A stretch of DNA of 52,859 nt, from NCBI RefSeq assembly GCF_900103255.1, contig NZ_FMWS01000055.1:1-52859 (forward strand). The letters are read 5' to 3'. The DNA is from Gilliamella bombi (GTDB lineage: Bacteria > Pseudomonadota > Gammaproteobacteria > Enterobacterales > Orbaceae). Positions 1 to 9,587 of the stretch are shown piece by piece. Numbering within the stretch: the stretch's first letter is position 1; each line of letters starts with the position of its first letter. A program made the position numbers and the translations under genes. Below the pieces are notes generated by a model. That model had not been told where the DNA came from, made no database searches, and was given only the letters and a program-made list of their open reading frames with translations.

Positions 1-51
1 TTCAGCTTCTTTTAAAATAGCCACGATTTGATGTTCAGTCATTTTTTTCAT
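1..51 (-). CDS. IS3-family transposase OrfA, N-terminal fragment cut by window edge
   Basis: The minus strand encodes MKKMTEHQIVAILKEAE running off the window start. This matches the opening helix of IS3-family OrfA proteins (HTH_Tnp_1 type), which bind the terminal repeats of the element. A purine-rich RBS (AGGGGGA) lies about eight bases before the ATG. The terminal inverted repeat of the same element follows at once (72-122), so this is the 5-prime end of an insertion sequence lying mostly outside the window. Whether the rest is intact cannot be seen. Confidence 0.75.
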   Translation of the reverse strand, partial: MKKMTEHQIVAILKEAE

Positions 52-71
52 AATTAAATCCCCCTTTTTTT

Positions 72-122
72 TATCATAGAGAATTTTCTACTTTTTTGCT
101 GTACTATTTTAGGGGATAGTTA
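72..122. repeat. Terminal inverted repeat of an IS3-family element
   Basis: The block contains ATTTTCTACTT, then GTACTATTTTAGGGG. The same outward-reading pattern recurs at both ends of the mini-element at 39735-39940 and at the right end of the remnant at 15127-15415. It sits just upstream of the partial orfA, where the terminal repeat is expected. Confidence 0.65.
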
Positions 123-385
123 CAGATAAATTTCATCTTTTCATCATGTTATTATCTATTTAACATCTGATTTTGACAAGTAAAACAGTCATCCAAAATC
201 AAAAAATTAAAGAATAAATGATAATCATCAAGTATAGAGCAAGCTTTTTGCTAGTATAACAGATTATTATCTATACTTTGTTTAATCGATTAAAACTTTA
301 AATTATTATTGGTATTTTTAATTAATTGTATATTATTATTTTGCAGTTATTTTATAAAGAGAAGATATAACTAAAGAAAAAATTC

Positions 386-417
386 ATAAAAAAACCACTC
401 GCATAAACGAGTGGTTT
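386..417 (-). terminator. Rho-independent terminator of groSL
   Basis: AACCACTCG (393-401) and CGAGTGGTT (408-416) form a 9-bp stem with a 6-nt loop. On the minus strand the stem is followed by a run of seven U. It lies 36 bp past the groL stop codon. The 250 bp between it and the IS end show no gene. Confidence 0.85.
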
Positions 418-452
418 GTATTGATAAGCTTATTTCGTACTGACGAAAAGAA

Positions 453-2135
<1,683 letters not shown>

Positions 2136-2146
2136 TTAGTTGTCAG

Positions 2147-2440
2147 TTATGCTTGTACAATCGCTAAAATATCGCTTTCAGATAAGATAAGCACTTCTTC
2201 ATTATCGATTTTCTCTGTTTTAACGCCGTATCCTTCATTAAAAATTACGATATCTCCCACTTTAACATCTAGCGGCTGTACTTGACCATTTTCTAAAATG
2301 CGACCATTACCAACAGCTAAAACTTCTCCGCGAGTTGATTTACCTGCTGCCGAACCAGTTAAAACAATACCACCAGCTGATTTTGATTCTACTTCTTTAC
2401 GTTTAATGATCACACGATCATGCAATGGACGAATTTTCAT
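2147..2440 (-). CDS. groS: Co-chaperonin GroES (10 kDa)
   Basis: GroES caps the GroEL folding chamber. The 97-residue protein begins [14 protein letters not shown], has the mobile-loop region near residues 17-33 ([16 protein letters not shown]) and the conserved segment [13 protein letters not shown]. Length and motifs are typical. It is first in the operon with groL, and a heat-shock promoter lies about 85 bp upstream. Confidence 0.99.
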   Translation of the reverse strand: MKIRPLHDRVIIKRKEVESKSAGGIVLTGSAAGKSTRGEVLAVGNGRILENGQVQPLDVKVGDIVIFNEGYGVKTEKIDNEEVLILSESDILAIVQA

Positions 2441-2524
2441 TAGTTATCTCCTAGCACTAATTTTTAATTAAGATAATTATTAATAGAAATCATAGAATTA
2501 TGATTTTTTAATGTAGTGCATAAT

Positions 2525-2552
2525 ATATGGGGATTATTTTAAATTCTTCAAG
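2525..2552 (-). promoter_or_regulatory. Sigma-32 heat-shock promoter of groSL
   Basis: On the minus strand the sequence reads CTTGAA, 14 bases, then CCCCATAT. This is an essentially perfect match to the RpoH -35 and -10 elements. It lies between fxsA and groS and points into groS. Confidence 0.9.
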
Positions 2553-2584
2553 AGAACAAATTTAAAAAAAATCCAACTGATTAT

Positions 2585-3022
2585 TTATTCATCATCTTTC
2601 TGTTTGAATTCACCCTCAATAATATCACCCTCTTGATAATGCATTTGTGATGAAGAAAATTTTGATCTTATTGGCATTTTTCGAACAATAAATTCCACGA
2701 TATGATCTTGTACATGGGGTATTAATAAGATTGCACCTAAAATATCAGTTAAAAAACCTGGAATAAGCAAGAAAAAACCGGCAAAAAGCAAAGCTACACT
2801 TCTAATTACTTCATTTTTATAGCTTTGATTGTTAGCTATTTTTTGTTGCATAATACTAAGGTTTTTCAAACCCTGAGTTTTAACTAACGAGAAACCAAGA
2901 ATAGATGTTGCAATAATACAAATTAAAGCAAGAAAAATACCAATTGAATTGGCAACAGCTATGAAAAAGGTGAGTTCAAAATAAACATAAATAAAAAAGA
3001 TAATAAAGCCAACAAATCGCAT
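2585..3022 (-). CDS. fxsA: FxsA family inner-membrane protein
   Basis: This 145-residue protein matches the FxsA family, small cytoplasmic-membrane proteins. E. coli FxsA, when overproduced, relieves F-plasmid exclusion of phage T7. Hydrophobic segments lie near residues 3-22, 25-45 and 75-100, and the tail is charged (GDIIEGEFKQKDDE). The glycine-rich LLIPGFLTDILG motif is typical. In many enterics fxsA lies next to groSL, as here; it ends 32 bp before the groSL promoter, so it is a separate unit. Its cellular role in this organism is unknown. Confidence 0.9.
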   Translation of the reverse strand: MRFVGFIIFFIYVYFELTFFIAVANSIGIFLALICIIATSILGFSLVKTQGLKNLSIMQQKIANNQSYKNEVIRSVALLFAGFFLLIPGFLTDILGAILLIPHVQDHIVEFIVRKMPIRSKFSSSQMHYQEGDIIEGEFKQKDDE

Positions 3023-3137
3023 ATATAATTCCTATAAGGATAAAAACATATTATTAAAAATTATCTTTTAATATGAAGATGATTAGCTATTTTTCAACCA
3101 AACAATATATATTTTAAAAAAAATATTACAAAAGGGA

Positions 3138-3166
3138 TTGACTGATAATCACGAATCGTGTTTAAT
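3138..3166 (+). promoter_or_regulatory. Sigma-70 promoter of the tRNA-Phe gene
   Basis: TTGACT at 3138-3143 and TTTAAT at 3161-3166 are separated by 17 bp. The start site would fall a few bases before the tRNA 5-prime end. Position and spacing fit a stable-RNA promoter. Confidence 0.7.
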
Positions 3167-3180
3167 GTGCATCCATTGTT

Positions 3181-3256
3181 GCCCGGATAGCTCAGTCGGT
3201 AGAGCAGGGGATTGAAAATCCCCGTGTCCGTGGTTCGATTCCGCGTCCGGGCACCA
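3181..3256 (+). tRNA. pheT-like tRNA: tRNA-Phe (anticodon GAA)
   Basis: The 76-nt gene folds as a cloverleaf. The acceptor strands are GCCCGGA and TCCGGGC, followed by ACCA with CCA encoded. The anticodon loop is TTGAAAA with anticodon GAA, and the T-loop is GTTCGATTC. A Rho-independent terminator follows within 20 bp. The 3-prime part is the attachment core of the tandem island and is restored at this junction, so the gene remains functional. Confidence 0.98.
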
Positions 3257-3345
3257 ATCACCAAATTCTAAGACCTGCTTCTAGCAGGTTTTTTTATGCC
3301 TAAAGCCTTTTCAAATAAGCCTTTCAGCTTGTTTCACTACTCAAC
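3233..3345 (+). repeat. Attachment-site copy 1 (attL) in the tRNA-Phe 3-prime end
   Basis: The 113-bp segment starts with the tRNA T-arm and runs through the tRNA terminator. It is repeated at 23641-23753 with a single visible mismatch (CAGC versus CACC) and at 16753-16850 with more differences. Direct repeats of a tRNA 3-prime end flanking a block with a tyrosine integrase are the mark of site-specific integration. Confidence 0.93.
3273..3296 (+). terminator. Terminator of tRNA-Phe
   Basis: ACCTGC and GCAGGT pair around a short TTCTA loop and are followed by seven T. The same terminator is carried inside the other two att copies (16794-16817 and 23680-23703), showing that the duplicated segment includes tRNA flank. 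Confidence 0.9.
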
Positions 3346-3383
3346 CGAATTCAACTGGAATTACCCCAAATCAAGCGGAAAAT

Positions 3384-3406
3384 CGGATACAAACCCGGAT
3401 ACATTT
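3384..3406 (+). repeat. GGATACA doublet, candidate integrase arm site at the left end
   Basis: CGGATACA occurs twice, 11 bp apart in register. The same doublet recurs near the right end of element A (16681-16703) and near the right end of element B (23569-23592). Placement just inside each att repeat suggests arm-type binding sites for the island integrase or sites for AlpA. This is an inference from position and repetition. Confidence 0.6.
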
Positions 3407-3905
3407 GGTTCGATAATGGCGTGTATCCATAAAATGGCTTTAAAGCCTTTGTTTGCAAGGGTTATAGAGAATTGCTTGCCAAGTAATTATATGTTCCTTA
3501 TTTGTACTGTTGCTTTCAATTAATACCGTTATTATTTTATTTTTTGTAAACATTTATTTACACAACGCTGGTTATTTGATCATAAGATAATTATGTAGTA
3601 TTCATCTCTAACCATTCATATTCTGATGAATTGATCGTTTTATGAGAATAAGATTCTTACGTTAGCATTTCACTATTTTACAAAGTCAAATATTAATTTT
3701 TATCGAATGTTTTCGATGTTTTATTGAGACTAAAGACAAGATAAAAAAATAATCATTAAAGGTTAATTAATATTATTATATAAAAGAAAATTATTAGATA
3801 AATAACACCAATAACAGACTATCTGAGTAAACCATCAGTTACTAAAACAGTAAAAAAATAATCTTGCTCCTTATCAAATAACTCTAATTTGATAAGGGCA
3901 ACTAC
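3407..3905. other. Non-coding left flank of element A
   Basis: About 500 bp, very AT-rich. No ORF with an RBS or recognisable protein is seen. It presumably holds the promoter of the Gp2-like gene. The stretch TTGATAAGGGCAACTAC precedes that ATG with only a weak ribosome site. Confidence 0.5.
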
Positions 3906-4505
3906 ATGCAAAATAAAAACTTTACTATTAATAAACAGCTCAATCAGAAACTAATTACACACCTAAATAAGCTACAAGATAGATACTCAAAAATTTTACC
4001 AATCCGAATCGACATTCATTATGCTAAGGATGATGAGTTCAATACTGATATTGAAACAACCAAAAAAGAAATAATGTACTTCCTCTATCAAGCTATGCAA
4101 CTTGAACTTGATATTGTAGGGTATGCTGTTGTTATGGAATTTAATCAGAATGAACATATCCATTTTCATTCTGTTTTTTATGTAAATGGTCAAAAAAGAC
4201 AAAAATACTATCCTATTTACGTTGCACTGGAACGTGCATGGTATGAACTGACTAAAGGTTATTTGTATGATTGTCAGCGGAATAATTATCATATTAATGG
4301 GCTAAGGATAATAAATCATCACGATGATGAAGCATTTCGTTCTGTTTGTTATATGCTTAGTTATTTAGCTAAAACAGAACAGAAATCATTTTTTAAAGAG
4401 TGTCATAGTGATTGTCTATTTTTAAGTAAAGTCCCGCCTCCAAGTCATCGAGGAAAACCTAGAACACTTGGTTTGAATAAATTTTTAATTTCTTCCCGTA
4501 TTTAA
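3906..4505 (+). CDS. Inovirus Gp2 / YfjJ-like replication protein
   Basis: The 199-residue protein resembles the YagK/YfjJ C-terminal (inovirus Gp2) family found in P4-like islands and filamentous phage. These are HUH-type rolling-circle nuclease relatives. Visible features are the HIHFHSVFYVNG segment (about residues 76-87), which carries the histidine-hydrophobic-histidine core, a RIDIHYAKDDEF strand near residue 34, and a later YMLSYLAK segment with a conserved tyrosine. It is the first gene of element A. It could start replication of the excised element or act only as a regulator. Family assignment is firm; activity is inferred. Confidence 0.8.
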   Translation: MQNKNFTINKQLNQKLITHLNKLQDRYSKILPIRIDIHYAKDDEFNTDIETTKKEIMYFLYQAMQLELDIVGYAVVMEFNQNEHIHFHSVFYVNGQKRQKYYPIYVALERAWYELTKGYLYDCQRNNYHINGLRIINHHDDEAFRSVCYMLSYLAKTEQKSFFKECHSDCLFLSKVPPPSHRGKPRTLGLNKFLISSRI

Positions 4506-4631
4506 TAACCTCAAAAAAAACATTTCCTTCATTTTGGAAAATCACTATAAATCTTTAAAAGTATGTTTATACAAATAAGTCAACAAAACAGACTAATTGC
4601 TATAGATACAATTCATATAAAGGAATAAAAA

Positions 4632-5102
4632 ATGGACAACCATTATGACCTAATACTAAATAAGCTAAAAGTTCATCATAGATCGTTACTTACAAGTTAT
4701 GGAAAGTTATATCCAGTCAGAATGGATTTTGCCTATCATGACGATGCCTATCAAAGGCAATATGGAATAGATGCGTATATGGATATGTTGAACTTGTCTG
4801 ATTTAACATTACTTTCTAATCATATTCTTAGCATTGTTTGGGTAATGGCTTTTAATAAACAATACGGCTTTTATTTTCCAACCATGTTGTACTTTAGCTC
4901 AGAACAATATGCAAATTATAACGTTATTATGAATTCCGTTACCAATCTTTGGAAGAATGAAACTGATGGATATGGTATTAATGTTGAAAAAAAACTAACT
5001 AAGAATGCTTTATCTGAGTTAGCACAACTTTCGTGGAAGAAACATGATCCTCTTCATGCTTTGTATATTAACAGCATGCATACTCTCAACCAAATTAATT
5101 GA
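4632..5102 (+). CDS. Divergent, shorter Gp2/YfjJ-like protein without the HUH motif
   Basis: The 156-residue protein repeats the opening of its upstream neighbour (LHHRSLLTSYGKLYPVRMDF-like versus LQDRYSKILPIRIDIHY) and keeps the alternating layout of strands. The HxH core is replaced by YGFYFPTMLYFSS, so it lacks the catalytic histidines, and it is about 40 residues shorter. An AAAGGA RBS precedes the ATG. It looks like a catalytically inactive paralogue, perhaps a partner or regulator of the first protein. The stop codon overlaps the start of the palindromic repeat at 5101. Confidence 0.6.
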   Translation: MDNHYDLILNKLKVHHRSLLTSYGKLYPVRMDFAYHDDAYQRQYGIDAYMDMLNLSDLTLLSNHILSIVWVMAFNKQYGFYFPTMLYFSSEQYANYNVIMNSVTNLWKNETDGYGINVEKKLTKNALSELAQLSWKKHDPLHALYINSMHTLNQIN

Positions 5103-5153
5103 TCGTTTATAACGATCAATTAGATCTTAACTGATCGTTATAAACGATATGAC
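5101..5153 (+). repeat. 53-bp palindromic intergenic repeat, copy 1
   Basis: It contains the inverted pair GATCGTT-TAT-AACGATC, then AGATCT, then a second GATCGTTATAAACGAT. A copy with the same order lies at 7046-7097. Both copies lie between a replication- or RadC-type gene and a cargo gene whose start is about 60-85 bp downstream. That suggests an operator or a folded 5-prime leader. Confidence 0.75.
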
Positions 5154-5217
5154 AGTGCACAATATATTTCTAATAATAATAATGTATTTTAATTCAATAA
5201 TAATTTAAGGAGATAAA

Positions 5218-5601
5218 ATGGTTAAATCTGATTGTGGCGAATGTAATAAGATTTTTATTAAATATATATTATTTATATTAATTAGTATATCGAGCGCATT
5301 TAGTGGTATTTGTGAAGCAAGTATGCCTCCAGCCTGTGATAGTAAAGAAACGGAAAAAGTCTTACTGTCGTTGGCACGTAAATATATTGATCCATTTTGG
5401 ATAGGAAAGAATCGCCGATTTACAGGCACTCAAACACTTAGCGCAAACAAAGAAGCAGAAGAATACCAATGCCGTACTCGTTTTTTGTACACGATGGTAG
5501 GGGACTCTAAAAATCATGTCATAACTTACACTATTTATTGGAATGATCCAGTAAAAAAACGATTTTCAGTAGAACTAAATAGTATTAGCAATAATCATTA
5601 A
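5218..5601 (+). CDS. Small predicted secreted or membrane-anchored protein
   Basis: The 127-residue protein has an AAGGAGA ribosome site. A short polar N-terminus is followed by a hydrophobic stretch near residues 13-33 (IFIKYILFILISISSAFSG) and a small-residue region (GICEASMPP) that could be a signal-peptidase site. The mature part of about 90 residues has two cysteines (PACDS and EYQCRTRF), perhaps forming a disulphide. I do not recognise the family. It follows the first palindromic repeat and probably forms a single-gene unit. Confidence 0.7.
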   Translation: MVKSDCGECNKIFIKYILFILISISSAFSGICEASMPPACDSKETEKVLLSLARKYIDPFWIGKNRRFTGTQTLSANKEAEEYQCRTRFLYTMVGDSKNHVITYTIYWNDPVKKRFSVELNSISNNH

Positions 5602-5752
5602 GTTTATTCGTGAAGCAAACTCATTTATCCTGTTTGCTTCATATTTCTCCAATATATTAACTACACTCTTATTATAAATAATTTTAAATAGATATCATTA
5701 GTTGAACATACCAATATGTCCGTTCAATTAACATTTTTATAAGGAGTGTGCC

Positions 5753-5854
5753 ATGTTAAATCATCAAATATTACGAAACACCTTATTTTATTTATTAGAG
5801 CCTTCTTACAATCATTTTCATTCTTTATTTAAGTCGACAAATAAGGAAGCATGA
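5753..5854 (+). CDS. 33-residue leader-like ORF translationally linked to the EcsC gene
   Basis: A strong RBS (AAGGAG, 5741-5746) precedes ATG at 5753. The ORF encodes MLNHQILRNTLFYLLEPSYN and 13 further residues, and its stop TGA (5852-5854) lies one base before the ATG of the EcsC gene. The RBS for the EcsC gene (AAGGAA) lies inside the end of this ORF. That arrangement is typical of translational coupling. The peptide has no recognisable domain. Confidence 0.55.
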   Translation: MLNHQILRNTLFYLLEPSYNHFHSLFKSTNKEA

Positions 5855-5855
5855 T

Positions 5856-6446
5856 ATGTCAGATAAATTACCTTTACTACTTGATAAACTCTATCAGCTT
5901 TGTTTGACTGGTGGTTATGGTTTTTCCTCTGCTTATACATTAGCCGAGCAACATAAAGCCAATTTCCCTTTACATTCAGATAATCTTGATAAACTAATCA
6001 AACATGAAACAGACAAAGCAACAGCTACAGGTTTTATCACAGGGTTAGGCGGGATTGCAAGTTTACCTATAACTTTGCCAACAAACGCCTTAAGTGTCTT
6101 GTTTATTCAATTGAGGCTCGTTACAACCATTGCTATCTTGCAAGGTCATGATGTGTATGATGAAAGAATTAAAATCTTAATTTTCTTATCATTATGTGTG
6201 ATGACAAGCAAGTTAAGATTACAGCAGTTTTGTTTAGCTACATTGGTGAAACAGCCAAATGAAGTAATTCGTAAAATAAGTCTATCGGTCATTAAACAGC
6301 TTATTAGTATTATAAGTGCAAAGCATAGCTTAAAGTTAATTAAAGTGATCCCGATTTTTGGAGGTGTGATGGGAGCTGTTGTTGATCGCATTATTACTTA
6401 TCGCATTGGCCAATTTGCTAAAAAACAATTTAATCAAATCTATTAG
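5856..6446 (+). CDS. EcsC family protein
   Basis: The 196-residue protein resembles the EcsC family, named for a Bacillus protein of the Ecs locus; its biochemical role is not defined. It shows the family features of a glycine-rich hydrophobic segment (ATATGFITGLGGIASLPITLP, about residues 55-75), a second hydrophobic region near residue 83, and the C-terminal IPIFGGVMGAVVDRIITYRIG. These segments suggest membrane association. It begins one base after a small ORF and is likely translationally coupled to it. Its role in the island is unknown. Confidence 0.75.
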   Translation: MSDKLPLLLDKLYQLCLTGGYGFSSAYTLAEQHKANFPLHSDNLDKLIKHETDKATATGFITGLGGIASLPITLPTNALSVLFIQLRLVTTIAILQGHDVYDERIKILIFLSLCVMTSKLRLQQFCLATLVKQPNEVIRKISLSVIKQLISIISAKHSLKLIKVIPIFGGVMGAVVDRIITYRIGQFAKKQFNQIY

Positions 6447-6563
6447 CTGAATAATACTAATAATTCAATTATCTAAAAATTCACCTATTTATAAATTTAT
6501 CTCATTAATTTCAGTTTTTACATGAAAGACATTATGCTTTGCTCAGTCTTAACAGGAGAAAAA

Positions 6564-7016
6564 ATGAAAAATTCCTATTCAACAAAGCGCATTGTGACAA
6601 TAGCGTTAAAATTGCTCGAAAAGCAGATGAAAATAGAAAATAACCAATTCACAAAACCTAATCAAGTCATTGACTACCTTAGACTAAAATTAGAACAAAA
6701 AGAAAGAGAGCATTTTGTTGCTATGTACCTAAATAATCAACATCAGTTAATTAAAGTAGAAACACTTTTTATGGGTACAATTAACTCTGTGGAAATCCAT
6801 CCCAGAGAAATAATTAAGCAAGCGCTTAAACATAACGCAGCAGCCATTATTTTTGCCCATAATCATCCATCAGGTGAGGCACAACCTAGTAGTGCAGATC
6901 GCAATATCAATCAAAAATTAACAGAAATACTAGATATCGTTAATATCCGCGTATTAGATCATATTGTGATTGGTCAACAATCGTATTTTTCTTTTGCAGA
7001 GCGAAGTTGGCTCTAA
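6564..7016 (+). CDS. RadC-family JAB/MPN metalloprotein
   Basis: The 150-residue protein keeps the RadC JAB motif: an upstream glutamate region, HNHPSGEAQPSSAD (the HxHx10D zinc ligands) and the ending RVLDHIVIGQQSYFSFAERS. Island-borne RadC homologues (YeeS/YkfG type) of about this length are frequent next to antirestriction genes; their activity is unproven. I chose ATG 6564 because AGGAG lies seven bases upstream; an in-frame ATG at 6522 lacks a ribosome site. Confidence 0.9.
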   Translation: MKNSYSTKRIVTIALKLLEKQMKIENNQFTKPNQVIDYLRLKLEQKEREHFVAMYLNNQHQLIKVETLFMGTINSVEIHPREIIKQALKHNAAAIIFAHNHPSGEAQPSSADRNINQKLTEILDIVNIRVLDHIVIGQQSYFSFAERSWL

Positions 7017-7045
7017 TTTTCAAATGTATTAAAAGTAAATATATT

Positions 7046-7097
7046 GATCGTTTTTAACGATCAATAAGATCTTATTGATCTGTTTAAACGATATGAC
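7046..7097 (+). repeat. Palindromic intergenic repeat, copy 2
   Basis: GATCGTTTTTAACGATC, AGATCT and GTTTAAACGATATGAC follow the order of copy 1 (5101-5153). A third half-site, GTAACGATCAG, follows near 7103. The gene at 7180 starts about 80 bp downstream. Confidence 0.75.
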
Positions 7098-7179
7098 TTT
7101 ACTGTAACGATCAGTGAGAATTAAAAAACAAAATTGAAATATCCTTGAATAAAAATTAATAATGGAGAGTATTTTTATT

Positions 7180-8361
7180 ATGAAAAATACCTTGCTGGAG
7201 TTTTTAACTAAAAATAATTTTTATGGTAGTGAAAAAATTTATTTAGCACCAACAATACCGAATACAAAGTTATCAAATGCACTATCTTGTTATGGTCAAG
7301 GATTAAGGCCTGAAGAAATTTATATATTAATTGATAATACTGTATTTGGTGGGGCTAAAGATGGTGTATTAATTACAAATAATGAAATGATTTTTAAAGA
7401 ACCTTTTGAATCTCCTATTAGAATAAATTTTTCTGATATAAAAAAAATTCACTCAGAAAAATCTAATATATTTATTAATGGTTCTAAATTAATCGCTTTA
7501 TCAATGCCTAATGCACCCGATATTTACCGTTTATGTTTACTATTACAATTATTTATTGAACAACAAAATGAAAAACAAGAAGAATCACTAGACACCTCAC
7601 AAACAACAATTTTTTCCGATAAAAACTGCCAATTTATAAATAACAAAAGCCATACAAACTCTACCGTTGAATCTAATGAGATTGAGCAAGCCACTAACGA
7701 TTCATTAAATCAAATAGATAAAGGTGTAGCATTCAAGTATATTCCATCCGATGAAATTTATAATTTATTATGTAAGATAAAATTAGTCAGCTCAATTTCT
7801 ACAATCTTTTTTTTAGACAAAAGAGAAAGCCCTCATACTTACATTTGTAATGAATTTATAAATATTGTTGTTTCATTTGTAAAACAATTCAGAAATAAAA
7901 TTATAGAAAAAAAACAAGTTAGAGAATTAAAAAATGATATTGCTACCGTTGAAATGCAAGCTTTTGCTTGTTTTTTAATTATATTTAATATTCGATATCG
8001 AGGCGTTGATGAAAGGCTATGTCAACAAATAGCCAATGAAAGCATAAGATCATTGCCAAGTATAAATAATAATCGATACTCACAACACCTTTTATCTATT
8101 ATCCAAACATATGACGATATCAATGGAGAAGAAGAAATTATTTTAAAATTTATTATCCGTTTAACTCTTACTAATTTGCTAGAAAAATCACTTTCTGATT
8201 TATCAAGCATTAGAGAACATTATACAGATACTGAAATCGAAAAGAGCATTATTACTTTGTCTTCAAATCTTGATCCAGAATTTAGCAGTCTATTTAATCA
8301 ATTGACTAATCAAATTTCAAATTTTGTTAGTCAAATATTTAACACTTTTAATTATCATTAA
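7180..8361 (+). CDS. Unrecognised protein with a PH-like N-terminal region
   Basis: The protein is 393 residues from ATG 7180, chosen because GGAGAG lies ten bases upstream; ATG 7162 has no RBS. Residues about 40-115 alternate short strands around GGAKDGVLITNNEMIF and NIFINGSKL. That pattern is seen in bacterial pleckstrin-like domains, so this part may bind a ligand or membrane; this is inferred. A low-complexity linker (about 125-185, rich in N, S, Q, T) joins it to a mostly helical C-terminal half. No catalytic motif is seen. It heads a run of five small genes in the same orientation. Confidence 0.6.
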   Translation: MKNTLLEFLTKNNFYGSEKIYLAPTIPNTKLSNALSCYGQGLRPEEIYILIDNTVFGGAKDGVLITNNEMIFKEPFESPIRINFSDIKKIHSEKSNIFINGSKLIALSMPNAPDIYRLCLLLQLFIEQQNEKQEESLDTSQTTIFSDKNCQFINNKSHTNSTVESNEIEQATNDSLNQIDKGVAFKYIPSDEIYNLLCKIKLVSSISTIFFLDKRESPHTYICNEFINIVVSFVKQFRNKIIEKKQVRELKNDIATVEMQAFACFLIIFNIRYRGVDERLCQQIANESIRSLPSINNNRYSQHLLSIIQTYDDINGEEEIILKFIIRLTLTNLLEKSLSDLSSIREHYTDTEIEKSIITLSSNLDPEFSSLFNQLTNQISNFVSQIFNTFNYH

Positions 8362-8383
8362 TTTTTAAAATAAGGAATGAAAA

Positions 8384-8533
8384 ATGTTTAAAAAAATTAT
8401 TTTCGCTTATCTTGTTATTGCTTTCTTAGTTGCCACTTATAACTACTTTACCCTTCCTTCAAATGGTAATACTCCTTATATGCTTGGAGTTGCATCAGCA
8501 AAAGGAATTTCGTGGTTATTCAGATTGTTCTAA
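8384..8533 (+). CDS. 49-residue single-span membrane peptide
   Basis: ATG 8384 follows AAGGAA by six bases. The product begins MFKKIIFAYLVIAFLVATYN, a clear hydrophobic helix, and ends SAKGISWLFRLF, a basic amphipathic tail. It lies 22 bp after the preceding gene and 9 bp before the lipoprotein gene, so it is probably translated with them. The function is not recognised. It could be a small accessory subunit or a toxin-like peptide. Confidence 0.5.
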   Translation: MFKKIIFAYLVIAFLVATYNYFTLPSNGNTPYMLGVASAKGISWLFRLF

Positions 8534-8542
8534 AGGTATAAC

Positions 8543-8842
8543 ATGAAAAAAATAATTCTAATAATCATTTTATCCTGTTTGCTATTGCAAGGATGCTCTG
8601 ATCCAAAATCAGATGCTATCAAAAATATGAAAGATGGTTGTATTCTTGCAACCGATTATTCAAATCGTTCAATTAAATATTGTGAATGTATTGCTGAGCA
8701 TTCAGTTTCTCAATTAAACGAAAAAGAAATTGAAATATTTAATAAAGCAACAAATAAATTTACACAACAAGATCTTATACACGTTCAAGAAATTTTTTCA
8801 AAAATAACAGAAAAAAATTTAGAATCAAAATGCCAATACTAA
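8543..8842 (+). CDS. Small predicted lipoprotein
   Basis: The 99-residue protein has a signal sequence MKKIILIIILSCLLLQGC with lipobox LLQGC; cysteine 18 would be lipidated. Ser-Asp after the cysteine gives position +2 Ser, which favours sorting to the outer membrane. Four further cysteines in the mature region (DGCILA, KYCECIAEH, ESKCQY) could form disulphides in the periplasm. It lies in the same run as the genes on both sides. No named family is recognised. Confidence 0.75.
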   Translation: MKKIILIIILSCLLLQGCSDPKSDAIKNMKDGCILATDYSNRSIKYCECIAEHSVSQLNEKEIEIFNKATNKFTQQDLIHVQEIFSKITEKNLESKCQY

Positions 8843-8899
8843 TTTTCAAAAGTATTACTTAGCTGATTAAAATCTACATAAGATGAAAGGAATAACAAA

Positions 8900-9526
8900 A
8901 TGTTTAAAATAACCTCTAATTTACTCATAGCTATATCTCTATTATTTGCGGGAGGCTCATTTGCAAATAACAATCCTTACCAAGATAGCCAAATACATAC
9001 AAATGAATCTCAATTAAGTCAAATGGAACCAATACCACAATATAATTATGTTCCAGTCTATCCTGAACGTTTAAAAACTTTTAATGAATTACTTAAAAAG
9101 GAAATACAACATAAAAAAATTACTTTAGACCAAGTTCAATGTATTGATGTTAAGGAAGGAGGATTATGTGAACCTCAAAAAGTAGTTGTTAGATTGGAGT
9201 TCGATCTTAGCTATGTTCTTATTGATGGTAAAACTGAAAAAGATGTTCGACTATGGGATATGGATAATACTGATAGACGAGATGCATTTATTGATATTAT
9301 TGAAGACGATCTTGATAGCTGGTTAAACACTCATGGGCTTCCAATTCGTTCAAGTCGTGATCATGTATTTGCCTTAACTTTAGAAGCTAGGAAATGGTTT
9401 AAAGATGCTCCATTTTACGTTGTTGGTCTACAACCAACAAAAGTTGAATATATCACTTATAAATATACTGAACCAGGGTTATCTAGAGTAGATGATGCAA
9501 ACCAATACAATAAAAGTCCTTTTTAA
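8900..9526 (+). CDS. Secreted protein A of a paralogous tandem pair
   Basis: The 208-residue protein has a signal peptide ending near GSFANN. Its C-terminal third shares a pattern with the next gene: ARKWFKDAPFYVVGLQPTKV here, versus AKKYFNSNNIPAYVISFQPI there, followed in both by VEYITYKYTEP or VSYEKFTITDP. The mature part is acidic with many aromatic residues, and has two cysteines (QCIDVKEGGLCEP). An AAAGGAAT RBS is present. The function is unknown; with the lipoprotein and membrane peptide it may form an envelope-located system. Confidence 0.65.
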   Translation: MFKITSNLLIAISLLFAGGSFANNNPYQDSQIHTNESQLSQMEPIPQYNYVPVYPERLKTFNELLKKEIQHKKITLDQVQCIDVKEGGLCEPQKVVVRLEFDLSYVLIDGKTEKDVRLWDMDNTDRRDAFIDIIEDDLDSWLNTHGLPIRSSRDHVFALTLEARKWFKDAPFYVVGLQPTKVEYITYKYTEPGLSRVDDANQYNKSPF

Positions 9527-9587
9527 CCTTAATACTTTAAATAAAGTATATCTATTAATTTAATAAAAAGCAGTAGGAAACAAAACT

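Noticed and set aside
3296..3523. 75-codon plus-strand frame after tRNA-Phe
   Set aside because: It begins inside the tRNA terminator and covers the att repeat and GGATACA doublet; parts recur at the other att copies, so the sequence is explained as attachment DNA.
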